DNA of 44,962 bases from Myxococcales bacterium UBA5297 (GCA_002408385.1 DHSB01000022.1:27764-72725); one strand, 5' to 3'. Positions 17,394 through 25,550 are shown, counted from the first letter of the stretch. Notes: generated by a model from the sequence alone, not told the origin. Numbers and translations: made by a program.

Positions 17394-17466
17394 TGAGCGC
17401 GGAAGGAATCGAACCTTCAACCTATGGATTAAGAGTCCATTGCTCTGCCAGTTGAGCTACGCGCCC
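17394..17466 (-). tRNA. tRNA-Lys (anticodon CTT)
   Basis: On the minus strand the 73 bases fold as a complete cloverleaf: acceptor GGGCGCG with CGCGCTC (one G-U pair), D stem GCTC/GAGC, anticodon stem ATGGA/TCCAT around loop CTCTTAA (anticodon CTT), a 5-base variable loop, T stem GAAGG/CCTTC with loop TTCGATT, and discriminator A. CCA is not encoded. The 3' end faces the integrase and excisionase remnants, as expected for a tRNA used as an integration site. Confidence 0.95.
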
Positions 17467-17588
17467 TTCCTCTCCCGCCCGACCTGCGAACTACCCGTCG
17501 TGCGAAAGCGGCGCGGTTTGTAGCCGAGCTCTTTGCTGTTGTCAACACTTGAACGACAGTTTCTTCCCGCTCTGGGATCCACCGCGCC

Positions 17589-17685
17589 GGCCTCTCACGT
17601 CGGTCGACCGGCTGCCACCGGCCAATCGGCCCGGGGATGGATGCGAGCCTCCCCCCCGCCGGCGGCCTCTCACGCCAGTCGACCG
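17589..17685. repeat. Short dispersed motif GGCCTCTCA...TCGACCG, two copies
   Basis: GGCCTCTCACGTCGGTCGACCG at 17589 and a variant at 17664 are direct repeats. A shorter relative, GGCCTCTCATCGACCGGCTGC, occurs at 32782-32802 in another intergenic gap. The CGGTCGACCG core is palindromic. The remainder of the gap 17467-17715 shows nothing recognisable. Confidence 0.4.
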
Positions 17686-17715
17686 CCGTCGACGACGGCC
17701 CCGCCCGCCGCACGC

Positions 17716-18021
17716 TCAGGGGAACTCGGACGGATCCAGAGGCATCCGCTCGCTCGGCTGAGCGCTCAGCTCAGGCTCCTCTTCCGGCGGGACCTCCGGC
17801 GTGACGCCTGACGGGAAGAACTGGACCTGGTCCGGAAGGATGTCTTCGGACTCGCCTGTGTCCTCGACGGGCTTGGGCAGGCCTCCGGTCATGTCCGCGC
17901 CATAGGGCGCCGCTCCGTTGCCCGCGCTGCCCGGCTCGGCCTCGTCCATCGTCGCGTCGAAGCCCGTCAGCTCGTCCGTGCGCTCCCGCGGGTCCTGGTT
18001 GTTTCGGTTGGGGTTCGGCAT
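17716..18021 (-). CDS. Small acidic, proline-rich hypothetical protein
   Basis: The gene encodes 101 residues, beginning MPNPNRNNQDPRERTDELTG and ending MPLDPSEFP. It is rich in Asp, Glu and Pro, has no hydrophobic segment and no Cys, and is probably unstructured. I do not recognise a family. The ATG at 18021 has AGGTGA ten bases upstream, while an in-frame GTG at 18045 would add eight residues but lies at that ribosome-binding site. It is isolated on the minus strand between the sigma/anti-sigma operon and the tRNA, separated from the former by 385 bases. Codon usage matches the neighbours. Moderate confidence that it is real. Confidence 0.55.
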   Translation of the reverse strand: MPNPNRNNQDPRERTDELTGFDATMDEAEPGSAGNGAAPYGADMTGGLPKPVEDTGESEDILPDQVQFFPSGVTPEVPPEEEPELSAQPSERMPLDPSEFP

Positions 18022-18406
18022 GGTCGCGCGTTCACCTTTCGCCACTTCTCATCTCTTGACGTTGCGGCCGGCGGCCCCGCGCGGCAAGTCCAGGAGGCGA
18101 CAGGGAGAGGGAGCCGGCGAACGATGAACCGGACCGAGGCAGGCGCGAACGGGCAGCCCGCGGCCAGGCCGGAGGCTCGGCCCCGCCTGCGGCGGCGACT
18201 TCGGCCAGCACCAGGCTCGCTGGGCGAGCCCTCGAGACGTATTCGCGAGGTCTCCCTGACCTCGGCCGCCCTCCGGCTCACCCGAGCGCCGTCTCCCGAG
18301 GGATGAGAGAGGCGGAGTCGCGGGGGCCTCGACTTCGGCCTGCCCCGAGCCTGCCGAGAGGCTCGGGCTGACCGTCTATCGCTCGAAGGATTCTTCGAGG
18401 GCGCAT
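18022..18406. other. Intergenic region with one clear hairpin
   Basis: Apart from the hairpin at 18344-18367 and the ribosome-binding site of the small acidic gene, I see no gene in these 385 bases. The open frames here lack family similarity and good starts. Confidence 0.5.
18344..18367 (-). terminator. 9-bp hairpin after the anti-sigma gene, REP-like
   Basis: CCCGAGCCT and AGGCTCGGG form a perfect stem with loop GCCGAG. It lies 40 bases beyond the anti-sigma stop, so it may end that transcript, but there is no T-run. Its sequence (CCCCGAGCCTGCCGAG) resembles the REP-like core repeated in pfa3 at 8451 and 8526. Confidence 0.4.
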
Positions 18407-19771
18407 TCAGTGTGCGACCGCCCGCCGAGCCTCTTCCGCGTGTTGGCCATCGGGGAATTCGCGCAGGTAGCGCCGGTATTCGGCGTCGGCGTCGACCGGC
18501 ATCGACATCTGGTCGAAGCACCGCGCGCGGAGCCAGCGGGCCTTTTCACGCCCTGAGGGCGCGCTCATGTCCTCGAGGTACTCGGCGAGGAAGAGCTGGT
18601 ATCTCGGGCACTCGCCTCGCGAGGCCGCGAACTCGGCCTCGTTCAGGAGCTGCTCCTCGACGCTTATCGCCGCTGGGTAGCGAGGCGGCTGCCCCTGCGG
18701 CATGCGTGGAGCGGGCTTGGCCTCGAGCAGCGGAGCCTGCGGCGCCGGGGCGACAGGGCCCGACGGCGCGGGCGGCGGCTCGACGATGGCCGCAGCGCTG
18801 AGAAGCGTCGCGGGGGGCGCCGGTTCGCTCGCCGGGGCCGCCACCGCAGGCTGCGCCGGCGACGGGGCGGCCACCTTCGGGCGCGCAGGCGCGGCCACCG
18901 CGACCTCGACCCCGAGCGCGCCCAGGTCGTCGGCGACCCGCGGGGTGAGGCCGAAGAATCTGACCGAGCCGTCCTTGGGATTGACGAGGGCCCGCTCGCC
19001 CGCCCGGACGAAGGTCTGCGGCTCCCCGCGCTCGAGGGCGACGACGCCTTCGGCGACCGCGACCTCGAGCTCGCCCGCGCCGAGCGACACGGTGAACGCC
19101 GTGCCCACGACGCGCACCTGGACGCCCGCCGCTTCGACGACGAAGGCCTTGCGAGCGACGTGCGCCGCCTTGATGGCGACGCGTCCCTCTTCGAGCTCGA
19201 GCCTGACCTCGTCAGCCGCGAGGTGGGCCAACCGCATCCGGCTCGACTCGGCGACCCGCACCCGGCTGCCCTCGGGCAACCCGAGCACGGCACGGCCATC
19301 GTCCGGGGTCGAGACCGTCTTGCCGGCAGCGACCGCCTCGCCTTCGGCGAGCCCCGCCGCGGCGCCGTCGACGCGGGCGCCGAAAACCGCCTCGGCGATG
19401 GCGGGCGCGGGGGCCTCGGCGACAGTCGGCGCGTCTGAGGAGACTGGCGCCCGGTCGACCACCAAGAACAGCGCGATGCAGGCGGCCGCGGCCAGACCGA
19501 GGCCCCATTGAAGGCCAAACGGCCAACGCGGCTCGAGCCGCGCCATCCTGCGGGCCGCAGCGCTCGTCACCTGGTCGTCGGCGCGCCGCCAGTCGACACA
19601 AGGATCGACCGATGAGGCGAGCGAGAGCACCTGGCGCGTCGCGCGCAGGGCTTCGACCTCGGCGCGGCATTCGGAGCACGCCTCGAGGTGCGCCTCCAGG
19701 TGTTCACGCTCGGCGGGCGAGAGCTCGCCGGCGACATGGGACCAAAGGCTCTTGCGCTCTTCACACGCCAT
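18407..19771 (-). CDS. Zinc-finger anti-sigma factor with FecR domain
   Basis: The N-terminal 40 residues carry the ZAS motif His28-x3-Cys32-x2-Cys35 (AHLEACSEC) that holds ECF sigma factors inactive. One membrane segment follows (about residues 84-107). The periplasmic part has a FecR-like domain at about 125-265 (SRVRVAESSRMRL, GTAFTVSLG, GVVALERGE), a proline/alanine-rich linker (about 275-365), and a helical tail with the repeat-like pattern AEFAASRGECPRYQLFLAEYL and DADAEYRRYLREFPDG, similar to tetratricopeptide proteins. It starts inside the end of the sigma gene (11-base overlap), so the pair is co-translated. It probably senses an envelope signal and releases the sigma factor on proteolysis. 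That mechanism is inferred from the family. Confidence 0.85.
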   Translation of the reverse strand: MACEERKSLWSHVAGELSPAEREHLEAHLEACSECRAEVEALRATRQVLSLASSVDPCVDWRRADDQVTSAAARRMARLEPRWPFGLQWGLGLAAAACIALFLVVDRAPVSSDAPTVAEAPAPAIAEAVFGARVDGAAAGLAEGEAVAAGKTVSTPDDGRAVLGLPEGSRVRVAESSRMRLAHLAADEVRLELEEGRVAIKAAHVARKAFVVEAAGVQVRVVGTAFTVSLGAGELEVAVAEGVVALERGEPQTFVRAGERALVNPKDGSVRFFGLTPRVADDLGALGVEVAVAAPARPKVAAPSPAQPAVAAPASEPAPPATLLSAAAIVEPPPAPSGPVAPAPQAPLLEAKPAPRMPQGQPPRYPAAISVEEQLLNEAEFAASRGECPRYQLFLAEYLEDMSAPSGREKARWLRARCFDQMSMPVDADAEYRRYLREFPDGQHAEEARRAVAH

Positions 19772-20510
19772 GGGCCCCTCCTGTCGTTGGGGACTTCAAC
19801 AGCTTCTGCATCGCCTCGTTGAACTCCAGGCGAGCGTGGTGCAGCCGCGAGCGCACCGTGTTGGGCGAGGTCGAGACCGCCTGCGCGATCTCCTCGGGGC
19901 CCATGCCGCAGAGCTCATGGTAGACGAAGACGATTCGCTTCTTGGCGGTCAGGCCCTCGAGCGCCGCCTGCACCAGACGCGAGGCCTCACGCCTGGCCGC
20001 TTCGCCCTCTGGATCGGCCTGGCGCGAGGCGTCGAACAACCCCGGAACCTCGGGGATTTCGGCCATCACGTCCTCGGGCCTTCGCCGCCGCCACCGCAGG
20101 TGCATCAGCGCGACGTTCGCGCAGACACGGTAGAGGAAGGTCCGAAAGCGCGCCTCGCCGCGAAACGACTTCACCGCGGTCAGCAGGCGCAGGTACGTCT
20201 CCTGGATCAGATCCTCGATGTCGGCCCGGCGCCCGACCAGGCGATACAGCGTGCGCGCGGTCTCCTCGCGGGTGAGGCGATAGAGCTGATCGAAGGCGGC
20301 GATGTCGTCCTGGCGGATCCGCTCGACCAGGGCGCACAAGACCGCATCGTCCGCGCCGGCGCGCGGCGGCGGGCTCTGCGTGGGCACGGATTGGGGGGCG
20401 GCGACGGGCGCCAAACGCACGCCTCCAGTCTCAACGGAGTCCAGTCGTTCGAGCTGGCGCGGGGACTCTAACCTGCCGAACATCGATTCGCGAAGCGCGA
20501 GGGCGACCAC
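19761..20510 (-). CDS. ECF-type RNA polymerase sigma factor
   Basis: Region 2 is visible in DDIAAFDQLYRLTRE, VGRRADIEDLIQETYLRLL and GEARFRTFLYRVCANVALMHLR. Region 4 is LEGLTAKKRIVFVYHELCGM and GPEEIAQAVSTSPNTVRSRL, a helix-turn-helix that reads the -35 element. The N-terminus before region 2 is about 60 residues of low-complexity sequence. The start is uncertain. The GTG at 20510 has AAAGGA nine bases upstream and is chosen, while GTG codons at 20528 and 20552 and an ATG at 20483 are alternatives. It overlaps its anti-sigma gene, which is strong evidence for the pairing. The regulon cannot be seen from here. Confidence 0.88.
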   Translation of the reverse strand: MVALALRESMFGRLESPRQLERLDSVETGGVRLAPVAAPQSVPTQSPPPRAGADDAVLCALVERIRQDDIAAFDQLYRLTREETARTLYRLVGRRADIEDLIQETYLRLLTAVKSFRGEARFRTFLYRVCANVALMHLRWRRRRPEDVMAEIPEVPGLFDASRQADPEGEAARREASRLVQAALEGLTAKKRIVFVYHELCGMGPEEIAQAVSTSPNTVRSRLHHARLEFNEAMQKLLKSPTTGGAHGV

Positions 20511-20835
20511 GGTTTCGGTTCCTTTCACGGCGTCGCCGCCGCGGTGCAGCACATCCTTCGTTGCCGCGGGACGAAGGAGCGATCAAAGACAGTTGGGAGT
20601 CGACGTCGACAGTCGAGCTGGCGGGACGCTTCGCCGGGTGCCCTCTTGCCGTGGCGAGAGACCAAGCTAGGCGCAAGGTCGAGCCCGCGCTCGGCGCAGT
20701 ACGACGGCAGCCGACTCGCGCGCACCTGAGAGTCCATTCCGCGCCTCTTCTCGGGCTCGGCAAGAACGCGTCTTCACGCCGAGGCGTCGGCTGGCTCTGA
20801 GCACGTCGCTAGCTTGAGGAGGCGGACCTGCGAGT

Positions 20836-20884
20836 CCTTTCGACTCCGATCTCCCTTCGGTCGGCGCTACGCGCCCGGAATGAC
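20836..20884. repeat. Dispersed repeat, intergenic copy of the family in pfa3 at 8652
   Basis: The segment TCGACTCCGATCTCCC ... CCCGGAATGACCG aligns with pfa3 positions 8652-8701 over about 50 bases with one or two short gaps. Such GGGATGACC-ending elements are frequent intergenic repeats in bacteria. Confidence 0.55.
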
Positions 20885-20988
20885 CGTTGAAGTCCGAGCT
20901 GCTTGGACAGGAGTCGCGCGCGCCTTCGCTCCGAGCGAAGCCCCGGGCTGGCGGCTCGACTCTCGACTCTCGCGCCGGCCGAGCATGT

Positions 20989-21024
20989 GCTCGATTCCAG
21001 GCCGGGCGCATTGCCATGCGCCCC
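20989..21024 (+). repeat. Palindromic repeat GGGCGCATTGCCATGCGCCC, copy 1
   Basis: The palindrome GGGCGCAT-TGCC-ATGCGCCC is preceded by GCTCGATTCC. A copy in inverse orientation, sharing flank and core (about 30 of 36 bases), is at 29325-29361. This shows a dispersed family of 36 bases or more. Confidence 0.75.
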
Positions 21025-21068
21025 TACCCACCGAGCGGCTGCTCAACCTGCTCTTCAATCTCGGCCCG

Positions 21069-21105
21069 ACTCCCAACTCACAACTCAAAGCTCCCAACTC
21101 ACATC
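21069..21105. repeat. CCCAACTCACAACTCAA simple-sequence-like repeat
   Basis: The block has two CTCCCAACTCACA-type units. The 14-base string AACTCACAACTCAA (21075-21088) recurs in inverse orientation at 31526-31539, directly after another gene. Confidence 0.5.
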
Positions 21106-21196
21106 CGCCTTTGATCGCTTCGCCGCTGGCGGGCAACCAACCGGTCGAACGCGTCGGAAACGCGCCAACCGAAGAGACCCAACCCCGGAGAAGCCC

Positions 21197-22096
21197 ATGA
21201 ATCGAAGCCCTCGTCGTTCCCTCATGACCGTTGCGCTGGTGGCCCTGGGCGCCGCGGCGCTGCTCGCCGGCTGCAAGTACGAATACCCTTGCGACGGCAC
21301 CAGCAGCGGCTGCCAGCCGCCGCCCTGCGTCGACTGCGCCGGCACCTACTGCGTGGGCGACGCCGAGTGTGGCCCCGGCTTCGCGTGCGTCAATTCGACC
21401 TGCGCCCCGGTTCAGGACGAGGGCTGCACCAGCAACGCCGACTGCGCCAACGATTCGGCCTGCGTCGACGGCATCTGCAAGCCGTTCTGCCGGTCAAACG
21501 GCGACTGCGACGAGGGGCAGTACTGCATCCGCGGCGCCTGCCGCGAAATCCCGGACAACGCGCTCGTCTGCCAGACCTCCGCCGACTGCCTGCAGGGCGG
21601 CACGTGCATCAACGGGTTCTGCACGCTGGTGTGCGCCAAGGACGCGGACTGTCCAACCGGCGAGGTCTGCGAGGACTACTACTGCAAGAAGGTCGAGCTG
21701 CCGGCCGACCCCGACGGCGGCGTGACCGATCCTCCGGATGCGGGCGAGCCCGACACCTGCGCGCGCAACTCGGATTGCGCTCCGGGCAGCTACTGCATCA
21801 ACGCCCAGTGCCACCTCGGCTGCGCCGCCGACAACGACTGCCCCTCGACCGAGCGTTGCCAGGCGGGCATCTGCCAGCCGCGTCCGACCGAGGAGTGCGC
21901 GACCGGCGCCGACTGCCCCGAGGGCAATGACTGCGTCGACGCGTCCTGCCGCGCCCGCTGCGTCGAGACCTCCGAGTGCCCGGCCGGCGCGGTCTGCAAG
22001 CTCGGCTACTGCATGCCCGGAAGCGGCGCGGCCTGCACTTCGCACTGCGACTGCCCGGTCACCGAGCGCTGCGTCGACGGCATCTGCCAGCCTTAA
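21197..22096 (+). CDS. Cys-rich lipoprotein with repeated C-x-x-x-x-DC-P-x-G-x-x-C modules
   Basis: The ATG at 21197 has GGAG six bases upstream. The first 25 residues are a lipoprotein signal (MNRSPRRSLMTVALVALGAA then LLAGC), so Cys25 should be lipidated and the protein anchored in a membrane. The remaining 275 residues contain about eight modules of roughly 30 residues with the pattern C-x4-6-DC-x-x-G-x-x-C-x(4-6)-C (for example NADCANDSACVDGICKPFC), each with Cys pairs suited to disulfides. A Pro/Asp-rich hinge (PADPDGGVTDPPDAGEPD) separates two groups. Such modules are abundant in myxobacterial surface lipoproteins, and function is unknown. A strong terminator follows. Confidence 0.85.
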   Translation: MNRSPRRSLMTVALVALGAAALLAGCKYEYPCDGTSSGCQPPPCVDCAGTYCVGDAECGPGFACVNSTCAPVQDEGCTSNADCANDSACVDGICKPFCRSNGDCDEGQYCIRGACREIPDNALVCQTSADCLQGGTCINGFCTLVCAKDADCPTGEVCEDYYCKKVELPADPDGGVTDPPDAGEPDTCARNSDCAPGSYCINAQCHLGCAADNDCPSTERCQAGICQPRPTEECATGADCPEGNDCVDASCRARCVETSECPAGAVCKLGYCMPGSGAACTSHCDCPVTERCVDGICQP

Positions 22097-22122
22097 GCCG
22101 CCTTCCTCGCCCGCTTTGAAAG

Positions 22123-22156
22123 AAAGCCCCCGGGCCTGCGCTCGGGGGCTTTTCTT
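22123..22156 (+). terminator. Bidirectional terminator between lipoprotein and kamE
   Basis: AAAGCCCCCG (22123-22132) and CGGGGGCTTT (22143-22152) form a 10-bp stem, followed by TCTT on the plus strand and TTCTTTC on the minus strand. It serves the two convergent genes. Confidence 0.85.
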
Positions 22157-22212
22157 GTCGCGCGCGCGAGCGTCTGTCCGAAGGGCTCGCCGCGCCGGCC
22201 TTCTTGCGCGAC

Positions 22213-22962
22213 CTACTTCGCCTTCTCAGCTACGGCGTGCGCGATGTAGTTGGCGACGTCCGAGGCCTTGCTGCCCGGGCCAAAGCCGGCCTCGAAGCCA
22301 AGCTCGAGGGCCAGCTTGTGGTCGATACGAGGACCGCCCAGCAGCAGGATTGTCTTCCCGTAGATGCCCGCGTCCTTGGCCTTCTGGATGAAGTCGCGCG
22401 AGTTGTCGAGGTGCACGTCGCGCTGGGTGACGATCTGCGAGACGAGGATGGCGTCGGCGTTGGCGGCCTTGGCCTTGGCGATCAGCTCTTCGTTGGGCAC
22501 CTGCGCCCCGAGGTTGCGAGCGTCGAACATCGGGTAGCGCTCGAGACCGAAGTCGCCGTCGAAGCCCTTCATGTTCATGATGGCGTCGATGCCCACCGTG
22601 TGGCTGTCGGTGCCGGTACAGGCCCCGAGGACGACCAGCCGGCGGCCGATGGTCTTCCCGATCCACTCGTTGAGCTGCACGCGCCCCATCTTCTTGATGA
22701 TGACCTCGGGGACGTCGATCTCGCCGTAGTCGATCGAATGGCTGCTGCGCCCGTAGACCACGAAGAACGAGTAGTTCTCGGCGGCCCGCTCCATCGTCGC
22801 CACCTTGGCGTCGACAAAGCCCATCTTCTTCATGAACAGGCGCGCGGCCTCCTTCGCCTTCTCCGAGGGGGGAACCGGAAGCACGAAAGCGGTCTGTACG
22901 ATCCCGTCATCCATCCGGTCGCCATAGGGCCGGATGATCTGCTTGGCCTTGGTCTCGCTCAC
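22213..22962 (-). CDS. kamE: D-lysine / beta-lysine 5,6-aminomutase, beta (B12-binding) subunit
   Basis: KamE holds adenosylcobalamin and PLP in the enzyme that moves the terminal amino group of beta-lysine (or D-lysine) from C6 to C5. The cobalamin motif D-x-H-x-x-G is present as Asp119-Ser-His121-Thr-Val-Gly, and Lys132 in IMNMKG, eleven residues after the His, is the PLP-binding lysine position known from the clostridial enzyme. Other hallmarks are LGACTGTDSHTVGI, ARNLGAQVPNEEL and LVSQIVTQRDVH. The GTG at 22962 has GGAG seven bases upstream and gives 249 residues, close to the usual 260. The gene follows kamD by 85 bases in the same direction. Confidence 0.93.
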   Translation of the reverse strand: MSETKAKQIIRPYGDRMDDGIVQTAFVLPVPPSEKAKEAARLFMKKMGFVDAKVATMERAAENYSFFVVYGRSSHSIDYGEIDVPEVIIKKMGRVQLNEWIGKTIGRRLVVLGACTGTDSHTVGIDAIMNMKGFDGDFGLERYPMFDARNLGAQVPNEELIAKAKAANADAILVSQIVTQRDVHLDNSRDFIQKAKDAGIYGKTILLLGGPRIDHKLALELGFEAGFGPGSKASDVANYIAHAVAEKAK

Positions 22963-23047
22963 CTTGTCGCTCCATCGGCGCCGCAAGGAGGGCGCCTTCG
23001 TCTCGAGGTTCGATTCGCGGGGGTAGCGCTGAGGTCGAAAGGCCCGA

Positions 23048-24610
23048 TCAGGCCTTGGGGCTGCGGCCCTCGAGGATCTCCAGGAAGGGGTTGAAGTAGT
23101 GCTCGCCCTTGCCGAGCACGCCCTCGAGCCCCTTGCCACCGGTCTCGGTGCGGGCGATGTCGCCGAAGCGCGCTTTGCCGATGGCCGGCATCAGGCCGGT
23201 CTTCTCGACCTCCTCGAGCAGCTCCATCGCCTCGCCGAAGACCTTGCGCGCGCGGCCGGCGATGACCCCGTCCGGCTTGAGCACGAACTCGTCGGCGATG
23301 CCGTCGAAGGCCCGGTAGACGTAGCCGGCGCCCTTGAGCGCGACGTAGCGGTCCATCATCAGCGGGGTGTGCATCGCCTCGGTCATCATGCCGAGCAGGT
23401 GAATTCCCTGGCCGGTCCATTTGGCCACGATGTCGGCCATCAGGTCGTAGGCGTGGCTCCAGAAGATGTCGCCGCTCTTGTGTTTGGTCGGCGGCATGTA
23501 CTTGAGCGGGGCGTCCGGGAAGCAGCGGCGCACGAGCATCGCCTGGCCCAACTCGAGCAGGAAGGTCTGGGGCAGCGCCGGGTCGAGCTCATAGGCAAGA
23601 CCTATCCCGAGCTGCCAGTCCTTGAGCCCGGCGCGCTTGCCGAAGGCCTCGTTGATGAACTCGCTGGCGACCACCGTGTAGGCGGCATCGAAGGCGTCGG
23701 CGGTGGTGACGTAGTTGTCCTCGCCGGTGTTGATGATGATCCCGGTCAGGGCGCAGATGCGGCGCGAGAAGTACTGATCGATGAAGGTGCGCTGCATGTT
23801 GATGTCGCGGAAGAGGATTCCGTACATCGCGTCGTTGAGCAGCATGTCCAGCCGCTCCCAGGCCGCCGCGAAGGCGATCTCCGACATGCACAGACCCGAG
23901 GAGTAGTTGGTCAGGTGGATGTAGCGCCCGAGCCTCTTCGACTCCTCGTCGAGCGCCTCGCGCATGATCCGGAAATTCTCCTGCGTCGCGTAGGTGCCGC
24001 CGTAGCCCTCGGTCGTCGCGCCGTGGGGCACGTAGTCGAGCAGCGACTGGGCGGTCGAGCGGATGACCGCGATGATGTCGGCGCCGGCCTGGGCCGCGGC
24101 CTTGGCCTGCTCGACGTCGTCGAAGATGTTGCCGGTGGCGACGATGACGTAGCGCAAAGGAGCCTTGGCGGTGCCAAGCTCCTTCTTGAGCGCGTCGCGC
24201 TGCTCACAGCGGCGCAGCAGCTCGTCGACCGCCGCGCGCGTCTCCTTGCGCATCAGCTCGCGGATGGCCCCGTCCTCCTCGGCCGTGGGCGGGTCGAGCC
24301 TCTCGAGCGGCAGGGCGATGAGCTTCTCGACCGCGTCGAGGGGGCTGTTGGCACCCATGCGCAGGGCCCGGCCGAGCCACCAAGCCGCGCCGCGGTCGAG
24401 CACGCCGGCCGCGTGGAGCCTGTCGACGAGCGTGTTGACGAGCGGAACGCCCCGCGGCCCGGCACCCGACAGGCCATAAAGGCGCAGGACCGTCCGCTCG
24501 ATAGAGACCGTCGTGTGCTGGCTGATGAAGCCGAGCACCGGCTCGGTGATTCGAGAGGCGAGCTCTCGAGCCTGGGCGACTTGGGAATCTTCGACAAAGA
24601 GGTTGGCCAT
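23048..24610 (-). CDS. kamD: D-lysine / beta-lysine 5,6-aminomutase, alpha subunit
   Basis: The 520-residue protein has the TIM-barrel alpha subunit pattern: HTTVSIERTVLRLYG, GVPLVNTLVD, LRYVIVATGNIFDDVEQAKAA, GADIIAVIRSTAQSLLDYVP, GATTEGYGGTYATQENFR, LTNYSSGLCMSEIA and INTGEDNYVTTADAF. Its length equals that of characterised KamD proteins. The ATG at 24610 begins MANLFVEDSQ. The large open frame upstream of it is not conserved. With KamE it forms the alpha2beta2 B12/PLP enzyme of lysine fermentation. kdd, encoding the next enzyme of the pathway, is 0.9 kb away on the other strand. Lysine 2,3-aminomutase (kamA), kce and kal are not in the window. Confidence 0.94.
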   Translation of the reverse strand: MANLFVEDSQVAQARELASRITEPVLGFISQHTTVSIERTVLRLYGLSGAGPRGVPLVNTLVDRLHAAGVLDRGAAWWLGRALRMGANSPLDAVEKLIALPLERLDPPTAEEDGAIRELMRKETRAAVDELLRRCEQRDALKKELGTAKAPLRYVIVATGNIFDDVEQAKAAAQAGADIIAVIRSTAQSLLDYVPHGATTEGYGGTYATQENFRIMREALDEESKRLGRYIHLTNYSSGLCMSEIAFAAAWERLDMLLNDAMYGILFRDINMQRTFIDQYFSRRICALTGIIINTGEDNYVTTADAFDAAYTVVASEFINEAFGKRAGLKDWQLGIGLAYELDPALPQTFLLELGQAMLVRRCFPDAPLKYMPPTKHKSGDIFWSHAYDLMADIVAKWTGQGIHLLGMMTEAMHTPLMMDRYVALKGAGYVYRAFDGIADEFVLKPDGVIAGRARKVFGEAMELLEEVEKTGLMPAIGKARFGDIARTETGGKGLEGVLGKGEHYFNPFLEILEGRSPKA

Positions 24611-24795
24611 GGACTCCACCGAGAGCCTCGCCCCAGGGGTGCGGGGCGGGCCCTTCTCACAGATGCGGTCGGCCGCCTGTCTCCCCTTGCTCGCGGAGAG
24701 CGGTTGGCCAGCGGACATAAGCCGCCTGCTAGATAAGCCGTTCAACCCTCGTTGATCAAGGGGGCGAATGACGGCCGGCGGCCAGAAGAAGCCGC

Positions 24796-24826
24796 TTGCC
24801 ACGCGGCGAGGAGGCGAAGATAGAAT
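24796..24826 (+). promoter_or_regulatory. Candidate promoter of the receiver-domain gene
   Basis: TTGCCA (24796-24801, 5/6 match) and TAGAAT (24821-24826, 5/6 match) are separated by 19 bases, two more than ideal. Transcription would start about 25 bases before the ATG at 24858. Confidence 0.4.
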
Positions 24827-24857
24827 CCGAGGCACGGCGAGGGGCGTTGAGGTGCAG

Positions 24858-25220
24858 ATGCCGGCGAAGATCCTGGTTGTCGACGACGACAAGTTCCAGC
24901 TCATGTTCCTGAGCGACGTCCTGCAGGCGGCCGGCTTCGAGCCGATCGCGGTCTCCTCGGCCATCGACGCCCTGAAGATGGACCTCTCGCAGATCGCGCT
25001 GGTCCTCTCCGATGTGGAGATGCCGCGCATGGACGGGCGCTCGCTCGTCGAGGCCATCCGCACCATCAAGGGCAGCGAGGTCCCGTTCGTCTTCGTCACC
25101 GGTACGGCCGATCCTCGCTCGCTGCTCTCCGACGCAATCCAGTACCAGGCCGAATTCATCTCCAAGCCCGTCGCGCCCGAAGAGCTCATCGCGCTCGTCA
25201 AGCGGATGCTCGCGGGCTGA
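24858..25220 (+). CDS. Stand-alone response-regulator receiver protein
   Basis: The 120 residues are one CheY-like receiver domain with no output domain. Acidic residues at 9-11 (VVDDDK), the phospho-acceptor Asp52 in LVLSDVEMPRMDG, the Thr in FVTGTAD and Lys103 in FISKPVAPEE are all present. The ATG at 24858 has GAGG five bases upstream. It lies between the divergently placed kamD and the co-directional kdd, 330 bases before the latter. No histidine kinase is nearby, so its partner is unknown. A link with lysine metabolism is only positional. Confidence 0.9.
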   Translation: MPAKILVVDDDKFQLMFLSDVLQAAGFEPIAVSSAIDALKMDLSQIALVLSDVEMPRMDGRSLVEAIRTIKGSEVPFVFVTGTADPRSLLSDAIQYQAEFISKPVAPEELIALVKRMLAG

Positions 25221-25550
25221 AGAGGCGTCGAAGAGAGTTGGACCCCGTCAGCCCGAGCATTGGTCGAGGGCTCCTCGACGGGGCGCGGGCCCCTTGGGCT
25301 TCGCTCGCTGCGAGCGGGCGCCCGTGTCTTGGTCGCGGCGGACTTCGCTGTCGCCAGCCAGAGAGAGAGCGACACGAGCCCACGCAAAGCTGCGCGTCTT
25401 CCTTGCCGACGGCGCCTCGCGTGGGTGAGAGCCTCCGAACGCCTGCAGCAGGGCCCAACCGGAGCCTGCCCTGCTTGCCTCCCATTCGAGCGTTCGAGTA
25501 GCCTCCCGCCTTCCGTTTTTCGGAGGGACCACCCGACCAAGGAGAGTGCC
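25221..25550. other. Intergenic region upstream of kdd
   Basis: No gene is visible. The segment CCCGAGCATTGGTCGAGGG at about 25254 is similar to the REP-like cores in pfa3. A weak promoter TTGCCT-N18-TAGCCT can be drawn around 25477-25506, followed by a CCTTCCG/CGGAGGG hairpin close to the kdd ribosome-binding site. Confidence 0.4.

Larger units (their letters stand above)
20511..21196. other. Large intergenic region rich in dispersed repeats
   Basis: These 686 bases between the divergent sigma operon and the lipoprotein gene contain no convincing gene. They hold copies of three dispersed repeat families (20836-20884, 20989-21024, 21069-21105, listed separately) and a GTCGACGTCGAC palindrome near 20600. 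Promoters for both neighbours must lie here, but no strong -35/-10 pair stands out. Confidence 0.6.

Noticed and set aside
17189..17455. An 88-codon gene running into tRNA-Lys
   Set aside because: Its last third is antisense of the tRNA (EGIEPSTYGLRVHC is a typical tRNA-derived peptide). Only the first 28 codons resemble an integrase end, so it is listed as a remnant.
22204..23094. Plus-strand frame antisense to kamE
   Set aside because: KamE on the minus strand has all catalytic residues; the antisense product is Val/Asp/His-rich without similarity.
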